Shown: in pieces, positions 19,298-29,749 of the stretch
How positions within the stretch are numbered: the stretch's first letter is position 1
How the letters are laid out: every line of letters begins with the position of its first letter
NCBI RefSeq assembly: GCF_000372725.1
Contig: NW_005195441.1
Location: 180,265-239,244 of the forward strand
DNA length: 58,980 bases
Source: Emiliania huxleyi CCMP1516
Lineage: Eukaryota; Haptophyta; Isochrysidales; Noelaerhabdaceae
Reading direction: 5' to 3'
Notes under the pieces: generated by a model
The model's database searches: none
Seen by the model: the letters and a program-made list of their open reading frames with translations, nothing else
What the model was told of the DNA's origin: nothing
Position numbers and translations under genes: made by a program

Positions 19298-20623
19298 ATG
19301 GCGGAGGGTAGCTCGGCCGCGCTGTACGCGCAGCAGCTCGGCTCCTTCCTCACGCTGGTCGTCATCCAGTCCGTCGCGATGCTCCTCTTCAAGGTGTGCC
19401 AGGTCAACGGCCAGTACACCTTCTCTCCGGCGTCGAGCGTCGCTCTGACAGAGCTGTGCAAGCTCGGGATGGCCGCCACGCTGCACCAGCGCGAGCGCGC
19501 CTCATCGGGCCGGCCCTACTTCGAGGCGCTCAGCCCGAAGATCGTGCTGCACTACCTCGGCCTCGCGCTGCTCTACACGCTCAACAACACTCTCTCGTTC
19601 TGGGTGCTGGCGGTGGCGGATCCGGGAACCATGTCGCTGGGGAAGAGCGTCGCGCCCTACCTGTGCGCTCTGCTGCTCCGCCTCAGCGGGCAGGCCATGT
19701 CCGGGCTGCAGTGGGTGTGCATCGTCATCCAGTGCTGCGCCATTGCCATCGTGCAGTACGACGTGTGCAAGGGCGGCGGCGTGCTTCCGGCCAAGGCGGC
19801 GCTCCCCCGACGCCCGACCGCGCACGACCTGCCGCACCGCGCCGACCGCCCCTCCCCCGCCGGCGCTGTCAGGCGTACTACCTCCTCGCGCTCGCGGTGT
19901 CCATCACGGCCGTCACCTCCGTGCGCTTTTGCTCACCTCGGCCCCGCCGCCGCGCGCTCGGCCCGACGACCGCTCGCGGCTGCCCGCGGAGCCCGTGGCG
20001 GCCCGACCCCGGCAGCGCCGTCGGCCCGCAGGTGTGGAACCAGCTCATTATCAAGGGCTTCTCGGTGCCCGTCAACCTCCAAAACATGATCCTGTACACC
20101 TTCGGCTCCCTCATCGCCGTGGTTCTGTACGTGCAGTCCTGCTTCGACAAGAAGTGCGCTGCGCCCCCTCCCTCTCGTCCGCGGCCGCCGCGCGCCGCGC
20201 CTCAACTCGCCGCCGCCACCCCGCCGCCGCAGGCACCCCGAGACCAAGGGCTTCCTGGAAGGGTACACGCCGCTCGCGATCGCGCTCGTCATCTTCCAGG
20301 CCTTCCACGGGATCGCGGTCGCCTTTGTGTACAAGTACGCCGACGCCATCGTCAAGAACTTTGCGAACTCGTCCGTCATGGCCATCCTCGTCGTCGTCTC
20401 CGCCACCTTCTTCCAGCTCTCCACGAACGTGCACTCGTGGCTCGGCGTCGTCATCGTCCTCACGACGACGTACTGCTACATGAACATCGCCCTCAAGATT
20501 GCGGCACCGCCCCCGCCCGCCGAGACGGAGCGGCTGCTCGAGGCGGGAGAGGCGAAGGAGGAGACCAGGAGCGTAGGCGACGAGAGCGAAATGGCCGGAA
20601 AGCCTTTAAAGGCAGCGGGCTGA
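19298..20623 (+). CDS. nucleotide-sugar transporter (SLC35A/UDP-galactose transporter-like)
   Basis: Golgi antiporter family that exchanges nucleotide-sugars for nucleoside monophosphates. Four exons, 19298-19795, 19873-19920, 20032-20153, 20233-20623, keep frame and give 352 residues with about ten membrane helices. Family markers: SVAMLLFKVCQVNGQYTFSP, ALTELCKLGMA, LYTLNNTLSFWVLAVADPGT, then VQYDVCKGGGVLP joined to AYYLLALAVSITAVTSVWNQ, VPVNLQNMILYTFGSL and ATFFQLSTNVHSWLGVVIVL. The C-terminal tail is acidic and cytosolic. Intron 1 starts with GC (AAG|GCGGCG) and ends CAG|GCG; the join restores the family sequence exactly. Substrate cannot be decided by reading. The T-rich motif AAAATTCTTTTT lies 18 bases upstream of the ATG. 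Confidence 0.88.
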
Positions 20624-21273
20624 CGGGGGGGGGGGGGGGATCGGAACGGGCTCAGCGCGGAACCAAAGATAGGCCGGTCGCTCCCCCGTCTTTGGGCCCT
20701 GTTGAGTCGTTCCGGAACTTGAAGTTGACGCATCACAACGGCCGACCAAGATTTTATGCCTCCGAACGCCGGGCCGGTGAGGTGGCGGGTCGGGCGACAC
20801 GGAAAATCGGAGGCTGACAACGACTTTTTGAGGCCATTGGGATGACTTGTGTGAACATTTTATGCACGAGCTCGATGGTCCCGAAGGTGCATTCGCTCTG
20901 GTCCAGACGGCCCAGCAGGTGGGCGCTGCAGGCGAGCCGCCTCACATCCTTCGCCCCCCCCGTCGCTCACGCTGCCTCTGAAGCACCGGACCGCCCCCCC
21001 CCGCGCCCAGGCGGCCTAGCTGCCGCGGGCTCCACCCACGCGGGCCACCAGTCATCGCGGGGGTGGTAGTCCATGGGGAGAGGGACTACCGGCACACACA
21101 CGGCACACCGGGACCCGTGAGAGGAGACTGTGGAGGCTGCGCCGGCGCGCGGGTGTGAGCGGCGGCCTCTGCGGCCGCCTGGCCTGCTTGCGCGCCTCCT
21201 TGACCGCCCGCTCTGCCGCCATCTCCTACAGCCCAGGGAAGGAGGACTGAGCGCAGCCAGGATGGGTGCGGGC
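20624..21273. other. no gene recognised
   Basis: Short low-complexity frames only. A poly-G run follows the transporter stop at about 20625-20640. The rest shows no family resemblance and no repeat that I see elsewhere in the window. Confidence 0.5.
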
Positions 21274-21519
21274 TCAGGAGCGCACCTCCGGGGAGCGGCG
21301 AGGCTGGCGAGCTGCAGGCGGCGGCAGCTCCGACCCGTACTCGTGGTAGTAGGCCAGCTTGGCGGCCGCCTCCTCGGCTGTCGCGCTGTTCGAGTCGGGC
21401 AGGTGGCGCTGAGTCTTCTCGCCGACCCGCTTGAACTTGGCGACATAGGGACGGTTGCGCTTCTTGCTGCCGCCCTGCTTGATCACGTTCTCGAAGCCGG
21501 TGATGGACGCGGACGACAT
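21274..21519 (-). CDS. AP2/ERF-like domain ORF
   Basis: 81 residues from ATG 21519. The stretch ITGFENVIKQGG, a basic patch KKRNRPYVAKFKRVGEKTQR, then SATAEEAAAKLAYYHEYG has the layout of an AP2-type DNA-binding domain: a G-[YF]-x-x-V start, three strands and a helix with TAEEAA-A-x-x-Y. Compared with the classic form the middle is longer and the YLG-x-[FY] turn is replaced. The frame is open a little further upstream (KPVALRM), so this may be one exon of a larger gene whose 5' part I could not place; a TGA lies in frame near 21545. Function would be sequence-specific DNA binding if real. Confidence 0.45.
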   Translation of the reverse strand: MSSASITGFENVIKQGGSKKRNRPYVAKFKRVGEKTQRHLPDSNSATAEEAAAKLAYYHEYGSELPPPAARQPRRSPEVRS

Positions 21520-21637
21520 GCGGAGGGCCACGGGCTTGCCCTTTCAGAAGCCGGCGCGGAACCAGACGCCATTGGAGCCCTGGAAAAGGGCGGGCCCAGC
21601 CCCTCCAGCTCCATGAGCAACTGCCGCTCCCGCTAAC

Positions 21638-22456
21638 GTGTATCGCCCTCCCCACGGACACTCCCGACGAGGAAGCAACGCGGAGGGGGGCGACAGCAGT
21701 ACCAGTGGACACGGAGCAACAGGCGGCAGCCAGGACTTCGGGAGGGAGGATGATAGCGACGCCGACTGTGGACCTGCTACACCAACGGCTACAGCCCCAG
21801 CCAGCCCCGTCAGCCGCCCCTCTCCCGCCCCTGAAGCCGCACCCGTCGCAAACCCTCGCCGTGCCCCCCGAGTTCGAGCGATATGGTCCACACCTCGGGC
21901 GGCCTCAAGTGGGACAGCGTGGACGAGGTTGCCGCCGGCGGCGGCACATCCGCGCCGCGAGATCCGGGCGCCCTCGCGCAGAGCGCTGCCTCGCTGCCGG
22001 CGCGCAGAGTGTCTCCCCGGCGCCGGCGCCCACGCGCTACTACGAGGACGACGAGATTTTGTGACCGCGGGTTGTGGGGACGCCGAATGGCGCTGCACTT
22101 CAAACTGTTTGGGTACCCCATCCGTCTCGGGTCTCGCCACAGCGACGCGCACGTGTGCGCGACGTAGCGATAGTCATTTTAGTCATGCAGCAGTACCTTC
22201 GAAATGCTCCGGCTCGCGCCCAGAGGCAGAGCGAGACCGGCACACACTGCCCTCTGCGCACATGAGAGTGCAACTGCAGAGCGCCGACAATGCAAAAATG
22301 CAAAAACCGGCGAGTGCCGAGCCCCACAAACCTCGTCAAGAGCCAGAGACCAAGCGCGCGTCAAACCGGCGGCTGCCACTCCCGAATCTGCCGGCGCATC
22401 TTAGCTCCCCGGCGCTGATGGAGTGCTCCAAGTGCTCCTCAAGAAGAAAACCCTAA
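21638..22456. other. overlapping open frames, coding status unclear
   Basis: A 272-residue frame (+) and a 119-residue frame from 21705 (+) overlap. The latter has plausible composition (PTVDLLHQRLQPQP) and ends YYEDDEIL before a stop at 22064, so a small spliced gene is possible. No domain is recognisable in any frame. Confidence 0.3.
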
Positions 22457-22703
22457 CGCAGAGTCGGACACGGGATCGCCAGGGTGGGGACTAAATACGG
22501 CCAAGGCGAGGGCGAGGACGAGGAGACACGGGACGATGGCAGGCGAGACGAGGAGGACGGAGGCGAGGGAAGAGGCAGCGCCACAGTCGACGGAGGCGAC
22601 AACGATGGAGAAGGGGAGGGAACGACAACGCGCACAGAGGATGAGGATATAAGCTGGGACGACGCAGCGGAGGGGATAGACGAGGGAATCGAGGGACCGG
22701 AGC

Positions 22704-22836
22704 GTGCAAGCCCCGCAGAGGTGCGGGCGAGAGGGCGGCCCGAGCCCGAAAAAGGGCCCGCCCTCGACCTTGCTCTACATGGTAACGGATAAGAAGAGAA
22801 ACTACGGACCGGCGGGACACGCTGTGGTTCAGACGT
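22704..22836 (+). repeat. direct repeat pair, copy 1 (copy 2 at 23401-23557)
   Basis: Begins GCAAGCCCCGCAGAGGTGCG and ends with ACACGCTGTGGTTCAGACG. The second copy, 700 bp downstream, is near-identical apart from small insertions, including a doubled ACGGATAAGAAGAGAA. The ends look like those of a retroelement, but no coding part was recognised between them. Confidence 0.55.
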
Positions 22837-23400
22837 CCCCCCCCTCGACGCAGTCGAGTGACTCACATGAATAGGGAGGAGCATATCACCGCAGACGCAG
22901 CACAGGGGCTCCAATCCTGTCCCAGCCTGGGGGCCTCGGCTAGATCTCCAGTGGGGAGTGCGAGGGCTGGGATCGACTGCAGCGAGAGTGTGGGTTGTGG
23001 ACCGTCCTAGGGATAGCGTGTGGCATAGATGTTCCCCTGGAAGTAGAGAGGCTGATGTCTCTCGCCCTGCAGGAAGGAGAAACTCAGACGGAAGAGTGAA
23101 AACTCCTCCCTGCGGCATGTGCGCAGAACGGGTTGCGCAATGTGCGGCATCGTGTTGAGGGCTCGGGAGGGCAACGACGGCAGCGTTGCCGAGCTTGTAC
23201 AGGGGCCTCAATCCTGTCCCCGATGGGGTGCGCCTCTCGCCGCGCGCGTAGCAGTCGGCGCGCGGTAGCCTCAGAGATGCGCAGAGCGAGATGCGGGTAT
23301 CAGCAAACCAAGCCCTGGGCTTGGATGGGCGCGGCGAAGCCGCGGCGCAGTGGATAGCGTGAAGAACTCGAGATCGCTGGGATCTTGAGCCGCCGCTGCC

Positions 23401-23557
23401 ACGTGCAAGCCCCGCAGAGGTGCGGCGTGCGGGCGAGAGGGCGGCCCGAGCCCGAAAGGGCCCGCCCTCGACCTTGCTCTACATGGTAACGGATAAGAAG
23501 AGAATTTTACGGATAAGAAGAGAAACTACGGACCGGCGGGACACGCTGTGGTTCAGA
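23401..23557 (+). repeat. direct repeat pair, copy 2
   Basis: Matches 22704-22836 with three insertions: GCGTGC, a small change in the GCCCGAAAGGGCCC run, and a duplicated GGATAAGAAGAGAA. The DNA between the copies (22837-23400) holds no recognised gene. Confidence 0.55.
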
Positions 23558-24098
23558 CGCGGAGGGCTTTCGCGACAGCGACGATGACGACGAAGGCAGG
23601 GGAGGAGACGGAGGGGCGACACGTAGGAGGAGCGAAATCGCGAACGGCCCGAGCAGAGAGGGCGACGGCGGAGCACGAGGGAACAACGGAGACGCTACCG
23701 ATGACGCGAAAACCGAGGCACGGGCGACGGCGGGGACGGGGAGGGCGACAGCGACGTCGAGGTTGACGCAACGGTATCGAGAGCGCCACCCAAAAGGAGG
23801 CGGACAGCCATGGAGGTCACCGAATGGAGGGCGAACGGCACGATACGAAAAGGCAGGGCGAGGCGGATGGAGAAAGAAGTGCCGAGGAGGCCATGGTGGA
23901 GGGGAGGGACGGGAGGACGAAAGAAGGGCGAGGAGGACGAGCGGCCCGCACAGGCCGCGAGCAGACAGCGCCTGCTGGCCATTTCGAGACATTCGCAAAG
24001 AACGCTAGCTACATGGGAGGGATTCGTGAAGGATGGATTGAAAATCATTCGAACAAAGAAGAGGCGACGGGAGGAACCGGCAGAGGATGCAGTGACGT

Positions 24099-24231
<133 letters not shown>

Positions 24232-24262
24232 CGCTCACCCACGCGCACCGGGCCTTGCACTT

Positions 24263-24371
24263 TGAATGCCGTGGGGCTCCTGTCGTTAGACGTGGAGACG
24301 CGAGGGTTGCCCCCCCTTGCCCCACCACCTCGTGTGTGTGGAGAAGTTTACCTTACCTTACCTTACCTTAA
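24263..24371 (-). repeat. SINE-like repeat, copy 2
   Basis: Inverted copy of 6497-6601 ending in four to five TTACC units at 24350-24371. Here the tail-distal end touches the CA microsatellite. Confidence 0.65.
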
Positions 24372-24839
24372 ATGCGGACTAGTGCTCTCACCGCCACCAC
24401 GGTTGCGAGCCGCTCTGCAGCCGCTCTGCCTCTGGCTCTCCGCGCTCGCCTCCCCGCAACCCCCGCCAGTCGCGTCGCAGCGGGTATGCGTATTGGTAAG
24501 GTGGAACTACCAACTCCAGGCAACTCTCCAACCAGGAAAGGAAAGGAAGCAAACACGCGCGCCGATCAGTACAGAAAGAAAGGAAGAGAAAACTGGACTC
24601 CAAGTGGAGACAGGGATGGGAGGACCGTGCACGGGTGTTGTTAGACGGCATGGCCCTTGCGGAATGCGGCGTGGAGGGCCGAGATCTCGCAATCCCGATG
24701 CGATCGAGAGGGCGAGGACAGGCCGGTGAATCCGACGCGGGCGAGAGGGCTCGGCCACAAGCGCCGCCAGGTCGCAGATAAAGAGATAGGTGATGGATGG
24801 GAGGCTCGTGTGGTGATCTCAGTCAGGCCCAGTGAGGTA

Positions 24840-25110
24840 GTGCATCTGACTATCCCGGATCCTGCTGAACAAGCTCCTCTTGTAGCTCGATCGGTCACTC
24901 CGCCACCACCGCCGACGTCCCTCAGTGAGACGATCGATGGAGCGAGGGGACGACACTGCTTCGGCAGCGTGCACCTCGATCCTGTATGTACCGTGTTTGT
25001 TATGACCCCCCCCCGCGTGAACACTCCAGTGAGGGAGGGCGAGACGATCGAGGGGTCCCGTACCAAGCGGAATCGACCCTATCCAGTGCTCAAGTGCTCA
25101 ATCAAGCACG
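24840..25110 (-). repeat. dispersed repeat, copy related to 3955-4170
   Basis: Shares TAGCTCGATCGGTCAC, GTACCGTGTTTGTTATGAC plus a polyC run, and AGTGCTCAAGTGCTCAA with 3955-4170. The portion 24850-24896 matches the LINE tail at 18555-18606 in reverse. Confidence 0.6.
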
Positions 25111-25358
25111 CGGAAACCAGCTCAGCACGAAAACAACTCCCCTTTCTCCCGGCCGGGGTGAGGCGCGCGCGGGCGGGGGGCGGCGGGTGTGCGGGATGTC
25201 TGTGGGCCCGAGAGCGATGTGTCATGTCACGCCTTGCGTTTGTGTTCATATCAAACAAAAAAAGCTCAAAAAAACCTAAAAAACCATCGAAGGCTAAGCT
25301 CAAAAAACCTGCTTCCGCGGTTTGGCCGGAGTCATCCGACGGGGAACATCGACTGGCC

Positions 25359-27621
25359 ATGCTCAAGGCTATTTCGCTACTGTTCGTCTCTTTGCCGGCG
25401 TCTGCCCTGCCGGTGCGTCGCTCCGCCCTGCCGCAGTTACTCACATGTGCATGTAGGCTGCCTACACGCATCACACGAGTGCGCAGGCCAACACCGTCAA
25501 CGACATCAACCCGACCGCTCAACCTGGTTTGTGGAGCTCCCACACATTACCTAGAGAGCACGGCATTCGGGGCCATGATCTCGGTTCCGCACTGGACTTT
25601 TTTTGTAGTGGAGAGAATTCAGGAATCTTTCTGCTCTGGCAGGCAGCTGCATCATCCCCCTTTACTTCAATCAGCTGTGTACACTCAAGTGCTAGTACTG
25701 TCTGAATAGCTGTCTAGACGCTCCGATTTTGCTGTCTGGACGCTGTCTGGACACTGTCTGGACGCTGTCTGGACGCTGTCTGGACGCTGTCTGGACATGG
25801 AAGATCGCGTGAGGTGTGAATAGACCTGCAGACAGGAATCATACTCTGATACTCAACAACACGTCAGCCAAATGTGAGCGATCAAAACTTGAGTTGCATT
25901 CTCTTGGTTGGATGGATGGATGTGGTATGACGTTTGACGTATGTGCGGACAAAACATCTTTCTCAATGGAAACCGACGGAAGCACCATCCCTCCCTTTAG
26001 TTTTGCCCTCCGCTCTATGCACTGGTGAAGGACGATCCACATAACTGCAGGTACGAACACCGCCGCCTCGCCGATCGCCCCCGCCTCGGCAGGCTCCTTT
26101 GCCGGCGCGCCGCCAGGCAGCACCCGCCCGAGCCCATCCGCCTCGGCCGCGATCACAGCCTGCTCGGCCGCCTGCTCCGGGCGAGGCAAGCGCCCGCCAG
26201 ACTGCGGCGAGTCCGCACCGCGTGCACCAGCGACGTAAAGATCTGCTGCCACAGCTGCTGCTGTTGCTTGGGCGGCGAGAAGCGCCGTGTTTGCGGCGTC
26301 TGTCGCGGAGGAGGGAGGGCGGTCCGGCGGCGATGGGAAAGGACGGCGTGGCGGCGGCGCAAGCGCGTTCGTTCGCGCGCGCCCCGAGGCCGCCGTCGTG
26401 GGTGCAGCGTGCGTGCCTGACTGAACTGCTGGGCTCGCGCTTTGCCCAATGCGCAGCGGCGGGTCGGCGTGGCTACTGCCGGCCCGCAGCTTCTTCATCG
26501 GCGGCGCGGGGCTCGCGGCTGCAGCATGGAACCCGACCAATGCGTGCCCACGCTTGCTCTGCCCTTTCCGCAGCATCGTTGCGACGTCGGCGTTGCCCCC
26601 CACAGTTGCCGCCACCGTTGCTGCTCTGACTCTTCGCGGGCACTTTTGGGGGAACCCTTCTGTGAAGAGGGCCTGTCTAGACAGCTGTCTAGACAGCTGT
26701 CAAGACAAAACTACAAGTTCAAACTTCAAGTTCTCAAGTTCTCTTAGTTCTGCTGTCTAGACGCACCCCCCCCCCCCCAATGGCAAGTAAAGAAAGCGGC
26801 ATGTGGGTGGGTGGGTGGGTGGGTGGGGAGTGGCCTCGGCAGCGCCAGGGGTGCTGTCAGGGGTCGTCCAGCCACGACTACGAGACTTTACTGTGAATAG
26901 TGGAGCCATGTGCCACTGTCTGGACGCTGTCTGGACGCTGTCTGGACGCTGTCTGGACGCTGTCTGGACACTGTCTGGACAGGCTCAGGGCTGTCTAGAC
27001 ATGTGTGGGAGCTCCACAAACCAGGTTGCTCGCGGCCTCGCCTTTGCGCCCAAGCCCGTTCCTCCCGTGCCCGACCCGGTGAATGACCCCGCCTGGCTGA
27101 TCGCCACCTCCGGCTTCTGTTCGAATCTCAACGTCGTGATGAAGGAGCGAGACATCGGGGCGAGCGAGATGAAGGGCGATACCGCGGCGCACTTCATCGC
27201 CGACATCTCCTTCAACTACTACCCGCAGACGGCGGTCAGATTCACCGATTTCCCTCACCACCACGCGATGACCATCGAGGGCGACGCGGCAGAGGCGGAC
27301 GCGCTGGTCTCGAGCTCGTGGGACCACAAGAACATCGCGCTGCTCGAGCCGACGTCCACTTGCAGCGCCGACGAGCAGGGCAGCCAGGCGTGGGGCATCT
27401 CTGTCTTCAAGGTGGAGGAGCACCGCCCTTGCGCGGACGGCGAGACTGCGTGGGACGGACATCCCTGCGTCCACTACTCCGGCTACGTCTCGGCGGCTAC
27501 GTCCAACTTCGTCAACGTCAACGAGGGGCGCTTCGTCTGCCAGCTGTTCGTCGACTCGGTTGAAACTCGGCATCGGTCGAGTTTCGACTCGGCAGCGGCA
27601 GCGATGTTCGGCGGTGGTTGA
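25359..27621 (+). CDS. secreted protein of unknown family, interrupted by a TIR element
   Basis: Exon 1 (25359-25412) is MLKAISLLFVSLPASALP, a signal peptide. A 44-bp GT-AG intron follows (25413-25456). Exon 2 (25457-25520) then reads to INPTA, and after the element the frame continues from 27032 with RGLAFAPKPVPPV to the stop at 27621. Removing the element plus one 4-bp repeat rejoins ACC GCT CGC GGC in frame, giving 235 residues. The mature part has PDPVNDPAWLIATSGFCSN, six or seven cysteines and FHHH-like histidines (DFPHHHAMTIEG), with no domain I recognise. As it stands the gene is either disrupted or expressed by splicing the element: donor 25527 and acceptor 26998 would also keep frame, adding 13 residues. 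Confidence 0.6.
25521..27027. mobile_element. 1507-bp terminal-inverted-repeat element in a coding exon
   Basis: The ends are perfect 27-bp inverted repeats (25521-25547 and 27001-27027) beginning AACCTGGTTTGTGGAGCTCC. Both are flanked by GCTC (25517-25520 and 27028-27031), a 4-bp target-site duplication. Inside both ends lie arrays of the 11-mer CTGTCTGGACG (25727-25798 and 26915-26980) and palindromic CTGTCTAGACAG sites near 26670-26700, which resemble subterminal transposase-binding repeats. No transposase was recognised; the only long frame is on the minus strand (26576-25839). Probably non-autonomous. Confidence 0.75.
25839..26576 (-). CDS. uncharacterised ORF inside the TIR element
   Basis: 245 residues from ATG 26576. 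The first two thirds are alanine/proline-rich; the C-terminal part looks more protein-like (PAVMWIVLHQCIERRAKLKG, then SFDRSHLADVLLSI). A competing frame over 26449-26153 contains QQQQLWQQIFTSLVHAVRT, which also looks natural, so this may be captured host coding DNA with an intron or frame change. No DDE/D transposase signature is present. Treat as hypothetical. Confidence 0.35.
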   Translation of the reverse strand: MLRKGQSKRGHALVGFHAAAASPAPPMKKLRAGSSHADPPLRIGQSASPAVQSGTHAAPTTAASGRARTNALAPPPRRPFPSPPDRPPSSATDAANTALLAAQATAAAVAADLYVAGARGADSPQSGGRLPRPEQAAEQAVIAAEADGLGRVLPGGAPAKEPAEAGAIGEAAVFVPAVMWIVLHQCIERRAKLKGGMVLPSVSIEKDVLSAHTSNVIPHPSIQPRECNSSFDRSHLADVLLSIRV

Positions 27622-29101
27622 AACAACCCACTTCTATCGAAACAACTCACTTGATGGAACCAACCCTCCGGCCGGGTTTCACGAGCTGCGTGCCTCTTCT
27701 CCCCCAATTCTAGAGCTAAGCCATCGCAGAGCAGATGTGAATGAGCTTGCCTGCGGCGAGGGCGGTTTTGGAGCTAAGTGCCTCACCGTCCTCGCAGGAG
27801 TCGCTTGGGCGGCTCCCGTGGTGTACCTGTGTTAGAAGTGCCAGTGCGCGCCAGTCCCGTGCCTAGTGTCGTGCAACGAGTAAGCTGTGAACAACAGTTC
27901 CTTCAGCACCCTCAAATGTACGCCCTTCGGGCACCTTCCACACGCGCCTACGGGCACCCCAACACTCCCACACGCCGAGCCACTCGCTGCCGGCGCCCTG
28001 CATGACCCTCTCCACGCACACCGCGTGAAACTGCACGTACGTCCCCTTTGAGAGCTGTGCCATGTGCGTCTGCTCTGTGCTGGCACCGACCCGGCCGACG
28101 ACGAGCCCGAAGCCGAAAGCATCGAGGCCATGGCTGTCCCGAGCCGCCCGCACCAGCCACGCGCCTCTCGCACCACCAGAGCCAGGCGCACGACCACTCA
28201 CGCCGCGACGCGCGCGCCGCAGTGCACCTCTCACTGAAGTCTGCGCCCATTGCACAGGCGCCTGCACCTTCTTCAGGCACCATACCGCACCGGAGCGCGA
28301 CGCGCCCGGCAAGACGCTTCACCGCGAGGCGCGCGCGGCGGCACGCCGCGCGCGCAGGCCACCGAGCACGCTCTCCGTCACCCGAGCAGGGCTGCTGTGC
28401 AGGCTGCATGCAGCCTGCACAGCAGCCCTGCCTGTTCTGAACCATTCAGCCCGCGTGCTCCGCTGCGCCCCTGCCGCCTCGCGCCTGACACGACGCAGAT
28501 CCTGCACTGCACGAGGCGCGCGCGTGGCACGCTGCGCGCGCACTCCGCCATCCGTTCAGTTTGCTGTCCAGTCAGCCTGCACACAGCACAGAGCACATGA
28601 AAAGGAACCCAAGGTACATGTGCACGCCGCGCAGTCCCCGCGACAGTCGCCTGCCTCACGTCGAGCCCGCGCATGCCGCACGCAGTACTGTGCGCACTGT
28701 ATCCATGGTATATCTTTTTGTCACAAAAAGAAAACAAAAACCGTCGTCGCCCCATTCGAGCAACGCCCCGGAGCGCCCAGAAGTGTGTAGCACTTCTCGG
28801 GTCCGTTGGCCTCTTTCGTAGGGAAGAATTTTGATACCCGTCAAGACGCCTGCTGGGGGCAGCTTCGCGATGAAGCCGTCTGCTCCCCACTTGTCAACAG
28901 CAGGCGCTGGCGCCATCAACGTATCAACGTTCCTCCCTAGCACCTTCGACCCCACCGAAAAAGAAGGGGGAGAGTGCTCGCCACTTAAAAAATTCTGCCG
29001 GCCTACGTAGAGAGAGCATGTCGGTCGAGAGTCTTGTGACAGGAGACAAAAGGCCTGGAGAGATAGACGGCCTGTACGACAAACGGCCTGTACGACCAGT
29101 G
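27622..29101. other. no gene recognised; contains a 46-bp perfect palindrome
   Basis: Frames are low-complexity and overlap. The perfect palindrome at 28386-28431 is the main structure. A short motif TAGCACCTTCGACCCCAC occurs at about 28938 and 29317. Confidence 0.5.
28386..28431. repeat. perfect 46-bp palindrome
   Basis: GCAGGGCTGCTGTGCAGGCT followed by GCATGC-centred reverse complement, with no spacer and no mismatch. Flanks continue as an imperfect inverted repeat (GAGCACG on both sides). Confidence 0.9.
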
Positions 29102-29191
29102 AGGTAAGGTAAGGTAAGGTAAACTTCTCCACACACACGAGGTGGTGGGGCAAGGGGGGGCAACCCTCGCGTCTCCACGTCTGACGACAGT
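29102..29191 (+). repeat. SINE-like repeat ending in (GGTAA)n, copy 3
   Basis: Same unit as 6497-6601 with four GGTAA units; the similarity stops after CACGTCTGACGACAG. Confidence 0.65.
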
Positions 29192-29749
29192 GGTGATATC
29201 ATAACAAAAAGAATTCCCAAAAGAAAACCATCCCTCTGTCCTATGTGCGCTATGGAGAGAACGCCGAGTACCAGTCGAGAGTACCAGAACACCAGGGGGC
29301 AAGTGACAAGTGTGTGTAGCACCTTCGACCCCACACCGAAATGAAGGTGTCGCCACACCAAACCGGGCGCTAGGAGAGGTGAACTGAAGGCTGAGACAAC
29401 GGAGGCCGAGCCTGAGTGGGCGCCCGCGGCCCGCGCGCCCCCACACAAGCAAGCCTCTGTCCTTCGGCCCACTCCGGCGATCGTCCGTGGGCGACCACGA
29501 ATAACACGAGGATCTAATCAATGCCCTCACCACCCGACCCCCCTCTAGGGACGGGCCATCTCAGCTAGTCTCGCACTTCCAATCGGCCGCCCTCGCGCGT
29601 CGCCTCCGTCGCCACTCCGATGCCCATCCCTCTGCTGCCCGCCACCCTGCTGCCCACCGCGCCGCTCCCCGCCGCTAGCCGCGGGGAGGGACGCCTCCGC
29701 TCCCGCATCCTCCGCCTCCTCCGCCTCCACCACCTCCACAGACTCAACC

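Noticed and set aside
21540..21550. In-frame TGA before the AP2-like ORF as a selenocysteine codon
   Set aside because: No selenoprotein family matches; an unplaced intron or an unrelated upstream frame is simpler.
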